Below are positions 1-9,863 of a stretch of DNA of 13,250 bases, piece by piece (position 1 is the first letter of the stretch; the number at the start of each line of letters is the position of its first letter). A program made the position numbers and the translations under genes. Source of the DNA: Lachnospiraceae bacterium (GTDB lineage: Bacteria > Bacillota > Clostridia > Lachnospirales > Lachnospiraceae); NCBI GenBank assembly GCA_017961385.1, contig JAGCXJ010000117.1:1-13250 (forward strand), in the 5' to 3' direction. The notes under the pieces are model-generated. The model was not told where the DNA came from. It did no database searches and saw only the letters and a list, made by a program, of their open reading frames with translations.

Positions 1-3000
1 ATACTTGTCTATCATCTCAAGTTTTTCGGTATCACCTGCAAAATCATCCAGAGACTTCTTAAGTTCGGGGACTTTTGAGCCATAACTTACTACTAGTTTG
101 AGATAACTTGTTTTGGGCGGAAGTCCGTCTATACCCTTGATTCCTTTAGCAAGTTCATCTTTCTTCTCTTCCTCAGCTCTCTCCTCTTCCTTTTTCTTCT
201 CCTCTTCTTCATTCTCGATCAGTACATCCTTGAATTCATTATATGAATCCATGACCTGATCTTTCATTTCCTTTAACTGATTGTACTGATCTTTTGCACC
301 TGTAGCAAGCTTTGCAAGACCCTGAACGAAAGTGAAAGAACCTTTTTCTTCCTGCTGTTCAGCGTTTTCCTCATTCTCGTTTTCAGCCTCTTCTTCCGCT
401 GCTTCTTCAGCTTCTTTTATGGCAATCTTATTAGCTTGCTCATGCAGATAATTTGCCGTCTTTGTGGATACTATGAATTCCGAATAATCCGCCAGGCTCT
501 TGAATATACCGAGTTTTCCATCGATCTCGGAATATCCTTCCTTAGCAAGGAAACGCATGAATGAAGATCCTGTATTATGCAGGTTCCTACGCAGATATTT
601 CCTGTCAAATTCCATCTTGCCGAACTTCTCTTCACCCTGCAGATGCTTATAAAGTGCTTCATCACCGGCAACCATCTTTCTCTCATTTGTAGAACGCGTA
701 ACAAACTGCAATGCTCTCTTGAACAGTTTCCAGTCAATTACCGTAGCTTTTCTCTGATCTGTTACAAGTAACTGATTGTTTACATTTATATTCTTGTAAG
801 CCCAGTTTGAACCGTCAACCTTTTCAATGCTCATATCATCGTTGACCTGAGTTGACAAAAGTGAGAGTATGGCTTCTTCACAGGTAGCCCCGTTAAGTTC
901 AAAGCTCGTATCCTTTTGCATCGTATCGGCGATATACTCATCTATTAGCGCATCTCTGTCTTTAGGACTTACAAAGTCACGCTCCGCCAGGCCGAAAATA
1001 TTCCAGTAGAGATTCTTCTGAGATACATCAAGAAGATCCCTGTGCTGAAGTACTCTGATGAACAGAGTCTTCTGCTGAGGTGTAAGTCCGCGGTAACCGC
1101 CCATTATATCATCAAGTTCCGCGTCATCCTTAATCCAGTTTACAGGATTTAGCTTTGTGCCTGACATATAGACCTTATCTCTCAGATAAGCGGCTTTTAT
1201 CAGTTCATCAAGTTCTTCCTGAGAGTTTGCGCCTTTAATCTTTCCTATATACTCGCTGCAGAATTTAACTGCCTCTGTAGCCTTTTCGGGATCTGTCATA
1301 TTCATGGCAGCATTCATCACATGTTTCGGTGCCTGTCTGACTGCAATGGTCTTTCTCTTATCTCTTTCCATCTCATCGAGGAAATCAAGTGCATGACATA
1401 ACAATTCCCAGTCGATCGCTGTTGATCTGTACAGGTTTGAAAGATTGAAATCCTCTTCCTTAAGAATACCGTCGCTCAATTCCTTGTCATCTCTTAACTG
1501 GAATCCTAAAAGGTTCTTCATTGCCTTTTTTACCATTAATGGTGAAGAACTCTCGATCAGAGCATTAAGTCTTCCTTCCTCACTCATCAGTTTCTCATAT
1601 ATCTCAAATCTCTTCTCTGCATTTGCATGAGGAACTATTTTAGTCTCACTGTCTTTTCCTGCTGTTGAAAAATCAAGCGCTGTACGATCTTGCAATACAT
1701 AGATAAGAAGGCTCTTCTGTCCGGGTTTAAGCTTATTTACACGCTTTAACACAGTATCTACCGCAGAATTCTCCTTGAATTCATGATACTCTCTGGGAAG
1801 CTTTTTAAAGATTCCCTGTGACTTCTGAGTCTTTTTATCCGACTCCGAATATTTGGTAAGCAGATCCATAAAGCCGTCTTTATCAGTAATATTTAGTTTT
1901 GCGATCTTTAACTTATTATCTGTAACTCCTTTAAGAGCCTTTCCGACTCCTTTTCTCCTAAGCTGATCCGCATAACCAGCTACACCATAAGTGTCGGCCA
2001 TACGTTTGTAGTCCTTAGGTCTTAACTGATCTTTGCGCTTTTTGATCTTCTCTACAAAATCAAGTGCTGCTTCAAATTTTTCAGTATCTCCGGAGATCTT
2101 GAAATTCTTTGATTTTACGCTTATTGCACGTATTGCACGTGTATAGTCTATCTTGAATTCAACTTCATTGCCTTTCATCCACGAAAGCATCTGAGATCTC
2201 TCTTCTTTGAGCATCTCGTCTGTCTGTCCGTAAATTACTCTCTGGCTTCCGGTCTCAGTCTGTGATGAGCAATATAAAGCAAGAGCGAACAGATCTCTCT
2301 CCTCTTCATTCAATGCATTATATGCCTTTACCAGATCCTTTTTACGTGTTGCTGCAATAGCATGCTCAAGATCCTTCTTTGTCAGTTCGCCAGGATAATC
2401 TCTGTGATTTTCGTAATCTTCATTGCTTACACTCTCTCCTACTACAGTAAGCGCATCCCTGGCTTCACCGTCCTTTATCAGCTCCTTAGCCTGTTTCTTG
2501 TAGCTTTCCGCATCAAATTTAATACTATTATCACTTTCCTGTAGTATTCTTTTTGTGAAATACTCTCTAAGTGCTGAAACATAATGATGTTTAGCTGCAT
2601 CATCTAGATCTGATATATATTTATCATTCTTTATTACTTCATCAAGAACCTCATATGCCTGTTCTGCCAGAGCAAAATACCTTATCTGAGCTTCTATACG
2701 AAGCTTAAACACAGCCGCATCATTCACGCTTCTGTCTTCATCTTTGAGCGCAAAGAGATAAGCCCTGTCTTTTTCTATGGCATCGATAAGAGCATATTTC
2801 AAAGCAGGATGCTTTACATTTACCTTATTGATCATCTCAAGGCTGTTATAGTAAGCAAGGAAAGTATTTGCCAGCTTGTTGATCTTGTCTTCAGAAAGCG
2901 TAGTCCCCTTTTCTCCGTATTTTGCCGCATAGACAAGGAACATATCCATAGCAGCTTCCGGTATGGATACTTTGACTTTCTTTGTTTTCTTACTCTTTAT

Positions 3001-6000
3001 TTCATCTTCAAGTGTCGGTAAAAGATCCTTTTCCTCTTCAGGCTCGACTCTAACTGTGTTGTAGATCCTCTTTAATCTGTCAGCCTCCTCCTGTATATCA
3101 GTCTTATATTTTTCATCAAACCAGCCGATCGCTGTATCGATCTTGCGGAAAGCTCTCTGATAATATCTGTTATTAACACGACAGTATTCATCCAGACATT
3201 CAGCTAAAATATCAGGATATTCCTCATGTTTTTCCTTCTTTTCTTCATCAGTGAGCTTGAAGTATTCTTTTGCTGCATCAAGATGCTTTTCATCCTCTTC
3301 TTCACCTTTTGATTTAACTTTCTTATTGAGTTTCTCTTTCTCAGGCTCATAGATAAGTGTCTGCTTCTTCTCTCCGAATTCAGCCAACATCTGCTGCTTA
3401 TTACCAAACAGCAATTCATCATAAAGCTTACGGCCCTCATGTTTTGTAGTAAGTACCTTACCCTGTTCACCACGTCTTTTTTCGATCTTGGCATCATATG
3501 CCTTCTTCTGCTGTTCAACCTCCTGAGCAAGCGTCTCATTTACAACTCTCTTGTTTTCATAGAATTCAATGGCATATCTGTTAACAGTTTTACTGAACTC
3601 TTCAGTCGGAGAATTAACTGCTTCATTACGAACGTGCATCTTGAATTCAGTAAGCATTTTCTCGCATTTTAGTTTTTCTTCTTCTGGCATTTCATCAATG
3701 TACTTTTGAATCAATTCCTCAGTAGCCTGTTTAACAGCGACAGCATCATTTTTGTCTTTTACTGCTTTCTTGGCATTTTCATTAATATCGATTTTTCCAT
3801 AATTCCACAGATAAACACTTAAAAACTCAATTTCAGCAGCAGAGTCATTCGTTAAGAATCTATCCCTTAGCTTTCCGAAATACTGTTTAGCCGTTTCCTG
3901 ATTGCTCATGGCCATTATGCCTTCTTCTTCTCCCATAACGCACTGAGACATTAATGCCAGTACTCCGTTAGCATTAGCCATTGCAACCTGATACTTTGTC
4001 TGACCGCCCTTTTGCGCAATAAGTTCAACTCCGGTATTTTTTGATGTAACAAACCACCACTTACGATATTTAGCTTTGCGCATATCAAACTGTCTCTCAA
4101 CATCTTCGTTTCCATAATAGAATGCTTTAGCAATTTCTTTCTGAACTCCAAATGCTGCAATATTCATGTTTTCTAGTATCGATTTGGTATTCTGTTTTGT
4201 CTGTTCAAAATAATTAGACTCAAATTGCTGGATCTTTTCGCCCCAGTAATTCTTTTTATAATCTACCTCCTCATTCTTAGAATTTAGAACTTTACCCTTT
4301 TTATTTAGTTCAGATATTTCTTCTCTGTACTTAAGAATATCCTCATCTTTACACTTATCATCAAGGAGACGATCCAAATACTTTTCAATAAATAAACGAA
4401 CTATGAATGCATTTTTCTCTTTACCTGCTCTGGCTAGGGGTGCAAGAAGTGTATAAAGCTTTTCAAGTCGTTCATTCTCCATAAAGTCATCGCCGCTTGA
4501 AAAATCTGCAAAGATCTTGTCATTATCTATAAAATACTCCCAGAATTCAGCAAGTTCTCCGTCTTTGTATTCTTCGAGCATCTTCTTTTTTTCTTCAAAG
4601 AACTGAACACTCTCAAATACTTGACCTTTAAATTTTCCTTCTTTGTCGATGTATCCAACAATGTCTCTGCTGATCTGATCAAGATTGTCATATCCGCATT
4701 TAAGAGAATTCTTTCTGTATTCTGTTACAAGATCCTCAATATTTAAATCGAGCTGTTCCTTGACTTCGACGTCTCTCTTATCATAGTCTTTTTCCATGCC
4801 CTCGATGATCTCTTCGTATCGACGTGCTTGAACATGTTGACTTCTAGCATTGATAACAATATCGATTCTCGTAAGAATATTAATATATTTCAATTTTGTA
4901 TAATCATAACCGTCAATCCTAGCTTTTAATTCGTTGTATTTGCTTTTTTTAGCGACTATTTCCTCGTCTGTTGCTTGAAGATTTTTGTTAATTGCATCAA
5001 TTTGTTTTTTTCTGTTTTCCCCTGCCGTTTCGTTAATCAGAGCTTGTTTTTGATCATTATACTTCTTATCTAATTTATTAATAGACTTTTCGTACTCAGC
5101 CGTTGTTTTTTCAAAACCTGCTCTGAGTTTTTTGATCTCTTCAAGGTCTTTCTCAAATTCTGCCAGTTTTTGAGCTCGTACTTTTTTAATATCCTTCAGA
5201 TCATTACTTGGAAATACGACTCCATCATTACTAAGACTGATAATACAGTTCAATAAATTCTTTTCGTATCCCTCTATGTTGTCATCATTCTTTTCCAATT
5301 CATTTTGATTGATCTGTTTCTGCTCAGCAACGTTCTTTGCCGCATTTGTTAGATATTTATAATTATCTAAGGCAATCTCATCCGTATTGACCCATGTAGG
5401 CAGAAGTCTATCTCTCAATTCTTCCCATAATTGCGGATTACTTTTATATTTGCTTAACTCCTTATCAAGCTTATCAACACTTGTGGCAATAATCCGTGCA
5501 TGAATCTGAAGCATCTTTTTATAAGCCTTCTCATTACCATAATTAGAGAAAAGCTGACCTTCAAACTTTCCACCATGACTGTACAAAATATCTTGTGTGT
5601 TAAGCAGAGTAAGTTCTGTAAGGAAATTCTTAAGTTCATCCACCTTTACTCCTGTTTGAGAGGGACCATAAAAAGCTGCAAGCTCTTCAGATGACATCTT
5701 TACAGAAGTATTACTACGCATATCTTTTCTTGTTCCGGTTACAGCATTTCTTATTACTTCACGAAGACTTGCCCCACTGCCACCTTTACCATCTCGAAAC
5801 TCTTTTTCAAGTTTTTCATCAACAGGGAACATTTTAGCCGCATCAGCATCATCCTTTGTCATTAATTTGATGAAGGCTTCAAATTTCATATCGATCTGTT
5901 TCTGGTCATCTGTAGAATAGCAATCGATCATCCATTTTTTCAGCTGTTCAACAGCTGCAGGACCACCCATGAACTCAACTCGTTTCCATGCATTTGAAGC

Positions 6001-8979
6001 CTGCTCCATGTTGTTATAGCGGTTTTTAAGCCACTTCTTGCCTTTACCAAGATATTCCTGGAGTAATCCTTTGTCTCTGTCAGGCATATCTTCAAAACGG
6101 AATAGTATCTTTCCGCTTCTGCGCATCTGATCACGACCAAGCTTATACATAAGTCTCTTTCTACGCATAGCTTCTAAATTGTCATGACGAGCCAACTCAT
6201 CTTTTAAAAGAGTACTGATATTGACGATTTTTCCGTCGCTCTTTTTGCGCATCAAATCAAGGAGGACCTGCTTACGCATCATATCGATCCTCTCATCTTT
6301 TTCTGTACCCTGCTCAAGAAGCTTCTTTATTGCTTCTCCATTGGTTACAATGTTGTTCTTCAGAGCCTGTATTATCTGTAAGAATACACTGTAATGAATA
6401 TCATCAAGCTGATCTAAGCTTTCTATAGACTTAAGTACAGGGAACTGTTCGCTTAACTCCTTATTATTCAAAAGCACGTAATCAAGATGATTTGCGATAA
6501 AGTCTCGCATCTTTTCATCTTTTACTATGTCTTTGATCTCCTTGGATTCAAGCAGATCTTCGCTCTTTAACATAGAAGTATAGTTAAACTCTTCTATGTC
6601 CTTTGCCTTCTTAGCTTCTCTGACAGCCTCTTTGCCACGCCATATATCATGTGTGACTTTTCCTGCTCTTTTATCTTTGCCAATATATTTTTGTATTGAT
6701 ATGCTGATATTCTTGTAGTACTCCTCAGGCACCTCAACCTTTTCGGAAATATTTGCATATCCTCTTACATTATTCATAACCCTGATCACATATTTATGGA
6801 TCTGATCCCAGGCCTGCGGACTTGCGCTTAATCCCTTAACTGAATCCTTATACGCAGTTAAGATCTTTTTCATAGGTTCGAGCATTTTCACAATCTTCTT
6901 TGCCCGTCCTTTTTCTTTCATGTAAGTGCCAACACCGCTTCTTTCCAGGTATTCCTGGATAGTCTGTTCAAATTCTTCACCATAAATAGCAAGATTTCCA
7001 CAGAAAACATTTTCATAAGCATCTCTGTAATCTGCATCAAGTCTTGCTGCATTGATATTAGTTAATGAAAGGCCGTCAAGATACTGCTGTGTAAGATCCT
7101 TGATCTGACGGTATCCGCCTACAAGACCTTTTTCACCAAGGAACGATCTGACGCCTGATGTTATAGCTTTGCGTGTGAGCGGACCGAATTTTGCTGTTAC
7201 CATCCTTTCGATCACATCGTCGATAGTTTTAACATACTTAACCAGTTCTTCCATCTGTGCGTCGGTCACAGTATCATCTACTATCAGTTTGTGTATAACG
7301 GGTGTCTGATAAATACGCGCACCACGCTCGTTTAATTTCAGATTACTGTCAAGGAAATCCTTCCTTGCAGCCATACGTTTAAGTTTATTTAATCCCTCCA
7401 GAGGCAGATCGTTTACAAGTTCATGCGAGAACCAGTCAAAGAATCTCGGACCTTCCTCGGCATAATTGGTCAGCTCTTTATGGAATACTTCCTCATACAG
7501 TTCCTTGGTAAGCTCCTCGATCTCAGGATAATAAGCTTTATCAAGCGCACTCAAATGATAGAAGCTTGACAAAACTTCCTTTTTGGATTTTATATATTCC
7601 TTTTTCCTGTCTTTTTCTTCTTTGGTCTTAGCTTTTTTATCTTCTGCCCAGTCTATGTTTTTATTCAGATCATCTAAAAGCTTACTGAACCAGGCACCTT
7701 TTTTCTTTTCGCCCGCTTCATTCTTTCCTTCCATTTTTTCTACGTAAGCTTTCCAGTTCTTCTTATACTGTTCATTTAGTCTGATAAGGGCAGTCTTGAA
7801 TACCTTATCCGGAACACCGTCAGCTACCGGATCGGTAAGCCATATTTTGACAACATCAAAAGACCTGCCGATATGCCAGTCGTTACTAACCTTCTCTGCA
7901 TTTTCAGAATCTGCATCTGTTGCCTTTTTAACCGAAGGATCCCATATACCGGTACGCATGAGTTTTTCCCATGCAGCCTTATTGTTTCTGAATTTATAAC
8001 CTTTCTTTTGAGTAGTCTTATTCTTTGCTTTATTGACAGCAGTACCTTTAGCCTTGTTCTCCTGCTTGTCTTCCTGCTCTTTTTCAGTCAACTTACCCAA
8101 TATCTGATCAGCATATGCATTGATCTCTTCATCGGTAAGCTTGTCGATCCTTTCCTGCTCCTCCTCATGCTCATACTGCTCACGAAGTTTCTGGGTCTCT
8201 TTAGCGGAGCGTGTTTTCTTCATCTCTTTGTTACCGGTAACTCTTTCCCATTTAAAGAACTTCTTGCCTGTCTCGTTCTGACCGGGCTTCCAGAATGCCT
8301 CAAGTTCTTCATTAAGCTTAGCTCTTATGGCATTCATCTCCTCAAAATAGGTCTTTTTCTCCTTATTGGTTATTCGAGGATCGTTAAGATGAACGATATA
8401 CATTCTCAGAAGACGATAATATGTGCGCATACGGTTCTTTGCGAGCTGTACCTTAAGATCTTCATTGGACTTCATGGCTCCGGTAAGGAAATGCATTCTC
8501 GCCTCTTCATTGAGCATAATTATCTGTTTCTCATATTTGATCATCTCCTTGATAGAGCCGGTCTTTCTCTTATTGTATGCCTTGGTGACCTTAGCCACCT
8601 TTTCTTCTATTACTTTCTGATATTTTTTAAAGCTTTTACGCCTGTCTTTTTTACTCAGATCCTGATATTTAAAAGCAAGAGCCTTGGCTCTTTTATGAGC
8701 GAAATCTTTATCAAGATAGTCTTGTTCATGTTCCTCTAAACGCAGATCTGCCTGCTCCGAAAGTAGATCGTTTAAATCCCATGTTTTCTCATTGAAATCC
8801 TTTTCCTGAAGAATATCGTATTGATTACGATTTGTGACTATTGTTTCTCTTCCGTCAAATCCGCTCTCCTTTGACTGTTCTTTTACCGTGATCGTATTAT
8901 TCTTAAGACTTTCAAATGCATCAAGTTTGCGAGTCTTGCTCATCTTGTCATATTTACCCAATACTTCATATCCGTCCAT
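1..8979 (-). CDS. Giant coiled-coil protein, at least 2993 residues, C-terminus beyond the left edge
   Basis: One frame stays open from an ATG at 8979 to base 1, giving 2993 codons with no stop; the end is outside the window. The start is supported by AAGGAG seven bases upstream. I do not recognise a family. The N-terminus (MDGYEVLGKYDKMSKTRK) is charged, not a signal peptide, and I saw no convincing membrane helix, so a soluble cytoplasmic protein is likely. It is Lys/Glu-rich and mostly helical. Visible parts: charged linker around residues 255-325; long coiled coil around 1215-1415; charged linker around 1880-1920; three weak repeats of about 200 residues between about 2220 and 2770; acidic Glu-rich tracts around 2850-2880 and 2920-2940. 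Codon use shifts in the middle (about 3650-5700), with many CAA and ATT codons. Last visible gene of the operon. Role unknown; a scaffold, structural or large effector protein is possible. Confidence 0.9.
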   Translation of the reverse strand, partial: MDGYEVLGKYDKMSKTRKLDAFESLKNNTITVKEQSKESGFDGRETIVTNRNQYDILQEKDFNEKTWDLNDLLSEQADLRLEEHEQDYLDKDFAHKRAKALAFKYQDLSKKDRRKSFKKYQKVIEEKVAKVTKAYNKRKTGSIKEMIKYEKQIIMLNEEARMHFLTGAMKSNEDLKVQLAKNRMRTYYRLLRMYIVHLNDPRITNKEKKTYFEEMNAIRAKLNEELEAFWKPGQNETGKKFFKWERVTGNKEMKKTRSAKETQKLREQYEHEEEQERIDKLTDEEINAYADQILGKLTEKEQEDKQENKAKGTAVNKAKNKTTQKKGYKFRNNKAAWEKLMRTGIWDPSVKKATDADSENAEKVSNDWHIGRSFDVVKIWLTDPVADGVPDKVFKTALIRLNEQYKKNWKAYVEKMEGKNEAGEKKKGAWFSKLLDDLNKNIDWAEDKKAKTKEEKDRKKEYIKSKKEVLSSFYHLSALDKAYYPEIEELTKELYEEVFHKELTNYAEEGPRFFDWFSHELVNDLPLEGLNKLKRMAARKDFLDSNLKLNERGARIYQTPVIHKLIVDDTVTDAQMEELVKYVKTIDDVIERMVTAKFGPLTRKAITSGVRSFLGEKGLVGGYRQIKDLTQQYLDGLSLTNINAARLDADYRDAYENVFCGNLAIYGEEFEQTIQEYLERSGVGTYMKEKGRAKKIVKMLEPMKKILTAYKDSVKGLSASPQAWDQIHKYVIRVMNNVRGYANISEKVEVPEEYYKNISISIQKYIGKDKRAGKVTHDIWRGKEAVREAKKAKDIEEFNYTSMLKSEDLLESKEIKDIVKDEKMRDFIANHLDYVLLNNKELSEQFPVLKSIESLDQLDDIHYSVFLQIIQALKNNIVTNGEAIKKLLEQGTEKDERIDMMRKQVLLDLMRKKSDGKIVNISTLLKDELARHDNLEAMRRKRLMYKLGRDQMRRSGKILFRFEDMPDRDKGLLQEYLGKGKKWLKNRYNNMEQASNAWKRVEFMGGPAAVEQLKKWMIDCYSTDDQKQIDMKFEAFIKLMTKDDADAAKMFPVDEKLEKEFRDGKGGSGASLREVIRNAVTGTRKDMRSNTSVKMSSEELAAFYGPSQTGVKVDELKNFLTELTLLNTQDILYSHGGKFEGQLFSNYGNEKAYKKMLQIHARIIATSVDKLDKELSKYKSNPQLWEELRDRLLPTWVNTDEIALDNYKYLTNAAKNVAEQKQINQNELEKNDDNIEGYEKNLLNCIISLSNDGVVFPSNDLKDIKKVRAQKLAEFEKDLEEIKKLRAGFEKTTAEYEKSINKLDKKYNDQKQALINETAGENRKKQIDAINKNLQATDEEIVAKKSKYNELKARIDGYDYTKLKYINILTRIDIVINARSQHVQARRYEEIIEGMEKDYDKRDVEVKEQLDLNIEDLVTEYRKNSLKCGYDNLDQISRDIVGYIDKEGKFKGQVFESVQFFEEKKKMLEEYKDGELAEFWEYFIDNDKIFADFSSGDDFMENERLEKLYTLLAPLARAGKEKNAFIVRLFIEKYLDRLLDDKCKDEDILKYREEISELNKKGKVLNSKNEEVDYKKNYWGEKIQQFESNYFEQTKQNTKSILENMNIAAFGVQKEIAKAFYYGNEDVERQFDMRKAKYRKWWFVTSKNTGVELIAQKGGQTKYQVAMANANGVLALMSQCVMGEEEGIMAMSNQETAKQYFGKLRDRFLTNDSAAEIEFLSVYLWNYGKIDINENAKKAVKDKNDAVAVKQATEELIQKYIDEMPEEEKLKCEKMLTEFKMHVRNEAVNSPTEEFSKTVNRYAIEFYENKRVVNETLAQEVEQQKKAYDAKIEKRRGEQGKVLTTKHEGRKLYDELLFGNKQQMLAEFGEKKQTLIYEPEKEKLNKKVKSKGEEEDEKHLDAAKEYFKLTDEEKKEKHEEYPDILAECLDEYCRVNNRYYQRAFRKIDTAIGWFDEKYKTDIQEEADRLKRIYNTVRVEPEEEKDLLPTLEDEIKSKKTKKVKVSIPEAAMDMFLVYAAKYGEKGTTLSEDKINKLANTFLAYYNSLEMINKVNVKHPALKYALIDAIEKDRAYLFALKDEDRSVNDAAVFKLRIEAQIRYFALAEQAYEVLDEVIKNDKYISDLDDAAKHHYVSALREYFTKRILQESDNSIKFDAESYKKQAKELIKDGEARDALTVVGESVSNEDYENHRDYPGELTKKDLEHAIAATRKKDLVKAYNALNEEERDLFALALYCSSQTETGSQRVIYGQTDEMLKEERSQMLSWMKGNEVEFKIDYTRAIRAISVKSKNFKISGDTEKFEAALDFVEKIKKRKDQLRPKDYKRMADTYGVAGYADQLRRKGVGKALKGVTDNKLKIAKLNITDKDGFMDLLTKYSESDKKTQKSQGIFKKLPREYHEFKENSAVDTVLKRVNKLKPGQKSLLIYVLQDRTALDFSTAGKDSETKIVPHANAEKRFEIYEKLMSEEGRLNALIESSSPLMVKKAMKNLLGFQLRDDKELSDGILKEEDFNLSNLYRSTAIDWELLCHALDFLDEMERDKRKTIAVRQAPKHVMNAAMNMTDPEKATEAVKFCSEYIGKIKGANSQEELDELIKAAYLRDKVYMSGTKLNPVNWIKDDAELDDIMGGYRGLTPQQKTLFIRVLQHRDLLDVSQKNLYWNIFGLAERDFVSPKDRDALIDEYIADTMQKDTSFELNGATCEEAILSLLSTQVNDDMSIEKVDGSNWAYKNINVNNQLLVTDQRKATVIDWKLFKRALQFVTRSTNERKMVAGDEALYKHLQGEEKFGKMEFDRKYLRRNLHNTGSSFMRFLAKEGYSEIDGKLGIFKSLADYSEFIVSTKTANYLHEQANKIAIKEAEEAAEEEAENENEENAEQQEEKGSFTFVQGLAKLATGAKDQYNQLKEMKDQVMDSYNEFKDVLIENEEEEKKKEEERAEEEKKDELAKGIKGIDGLPPKTSYLKLVVSYGSKVPELKKSLDDFAGDTEKLEMIDKY
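680..2320 (-). repeat. Weak protein-level repeats (about 200 residues) in the giant gene
   Basis: Three diverged copies of a paired motif can be seen. The first half is ALNEEERDLFALALY (about residue 2221), KLKPGQKSLLIYVLQDR (about 2415) and GLTPQQKTLFIRVLQHR (about 2630). The second half is DTEKFEAALDFVEKIKKR (about 2297), AIDWELLCHALDFLDEM (about 2520) and VIDWKLFKRALQFV (about 2746). Spacing is about 195-225 residues, consistent with duplicated helical modules. Copies are aligned by eye only; a further partial copy near the left edge (GLPPKTSYLKLVV) is possible. Confidence 0.45.
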
Positions 8980-8986
8980 AGTTTAT

Positions 8987-8992
8987 CTCCTT
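8987..8992 (-). promoter_or_regulatory. Ribosome binding site of the giant gene
   Basis: AAGGAG lies seven bases before the ATG at 8979, within a 27-base intergenic gap. It is a near-ideal Shine-Dalgarno sequence, which fixes the start of the giant reading frame and argues that it is translated. Confidence 0.85.
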
Positions 8993-9006
8993 CTGTTTAA
9001 AATTCT

Positions 9007-9849
9007 CTATATGGCCTGTTCTGTTAAAAAATCAATTGCATTTATCGATAACCCGTCCCATGTCGCGGTTACAAATGGTGAAACAGTTACTTTTCCTTCA
9101 AAAATACCGTCTACCATTCCGAATATCTTCGGGTTTTCTGAAGTAAATATGAACTCATAATCTTTGTATTCATTTTCGGCCACCTCAGCTGCAGCGCTTA
9201 TGAGATTTGACAATGTTGCAGGTCCGTCTCCTTCAGAGTAGATGAATGAAACCATTAACTGTTTTGCAGCTTCATATCTTTGAACGAACAATGCTCCTAT
9301 CACATTGTTATTCTCTATCCTTGCAAAACAGAGATTCTTCTCGAGTGTTTCCTCATCCTCCGGGATCGGTTCATCATGATCCAGTTCACGCATCTTCTTA
9401 TAGAATTCCTTGATCTGCTTCTTACTCATTTCAAAGAACGGTTTTGCATCAGTGCTGTTACCTGCAAGTTTGCTCCATACTTTAAGTTTCTTACGATCCT
9501 TTGCAGATACATGAAATACCTTGTCTTCTTCTGTAACTGTGAAGTTATCCTGAAACTTTATAAATTCATAAAGTTCTCTAGTATCATCATCAAGCGGAAA
9601 TCTTATCTCTACGTTAAGGAACAGATCGATATCACCGATCATATTAAGTACACTTTGCAGCAAATATGTTCCTATCCCCTGCCTTCTTGCATCGGGTTCC
9701 ACATAAATATCAGTAATGCTTATCGCTCCCATTTCATTTTCCAGTCTGATCAAGCCTACGATATTGTCTTTCTCATCGATCGCTGCAAATCTTACCTCAC
9801 TGGTGTTATTCTCATTGTCTTTCAGTCTTACAACACTTACGCTCTCCAT
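9007..9849 (-). CDS. GNAT-family acetyltransferase, probable double-GNAT fold
   Basis: This 280-residue protein would transfer an acetyl group from acetyl-CoA to an amine; the substrate is unknown. The N-terminal half (about 1-110) is a typical GNAT fold: strand ISITDIYVEP is followed by the acetyl-CoA pyrophosphate-binding motif RRQGIG (R55, G58, G60) and helix TYLLQSVLNMI, then ELYEFIKF (91-98), which resembles the usual late-GNAT Tyr/Phe motif. The C-terminal half (about 140-280) has the rhythm of a second GNAT domain (NNVIGALFVQRYE, then a helix at 212-227, then a late GMVDGIF segment) but lacks the R/QxxGxG loop, so it is probably degenerate and may bind substrate or form an interface. 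The start has AAGGAG eight bases upstream, overlapping the previous gene's stop. It ends with TAG 27 bases before the giant gene. Confidence 0.85.
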   Translation of the reverse strand: MESVSVVRLKDNENNTSEVRFAAIDEKDNIVGLIRLENEMGAISITDIYVEPDARRQGIGTYLLQSVLNMIGDIDLFLNVEIRFPLDDDTRELYEFIKFQDNFTVTEEDKVFHVSAKDRKKLKVWSKLAGNSTDAKPFFEMSKKQIKEFYKKMRELDHDEPIPEDEETLEKNLCFARIENNNVIGALFVQRYEAAKQLMVSFIYSEGDGPATLSNLISAAAEVAENEYKDYEFIFTSENPKIFGMVDGIFEGKVTVSPFVTATWDGLSINAIDFLTEQAI

Positions 9850-9857
9850 ATCCTGTT

Positions 9858-9863
9858 CTCCTT
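9858..9863 (-). promoter_or_regulatory. Ribosome binding site of the second GNAT gene, overlapping a stop codon
   Basis: AAGGAG begins inside the TAA stop of the upstream GNAT gene and lies eight bases before the ATG at 9849. The overlap suggests that the two acetyltransferases are translationally coupled. Confidence 0.8.

Noticed and set aside
3204..3539. A 111-codon minus-strand frame rich in Arg and Lys
   Set aside because: It overlaps the giant gene in another frame; its composition is a frame-shifted image of the Lys/Glu-rich coding sequence.
7873..8739. A 288-codon open frame on the plus strand rich in Leu, Phe and Ile, resembling a membrane protein
   Set aside because: It lies wholly antisense to the giant gene, and its hydrophobic composition is what the complement of Lys/Glu codons yields. 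It has no supporting ribosome binding site or homology that I can see.
8980..9006. Possible internal promoter before the giant gene
   Set aside because: The gap is only 27 bases and holds the ribosome binding site; no -35/-10 pair is convincing in it.
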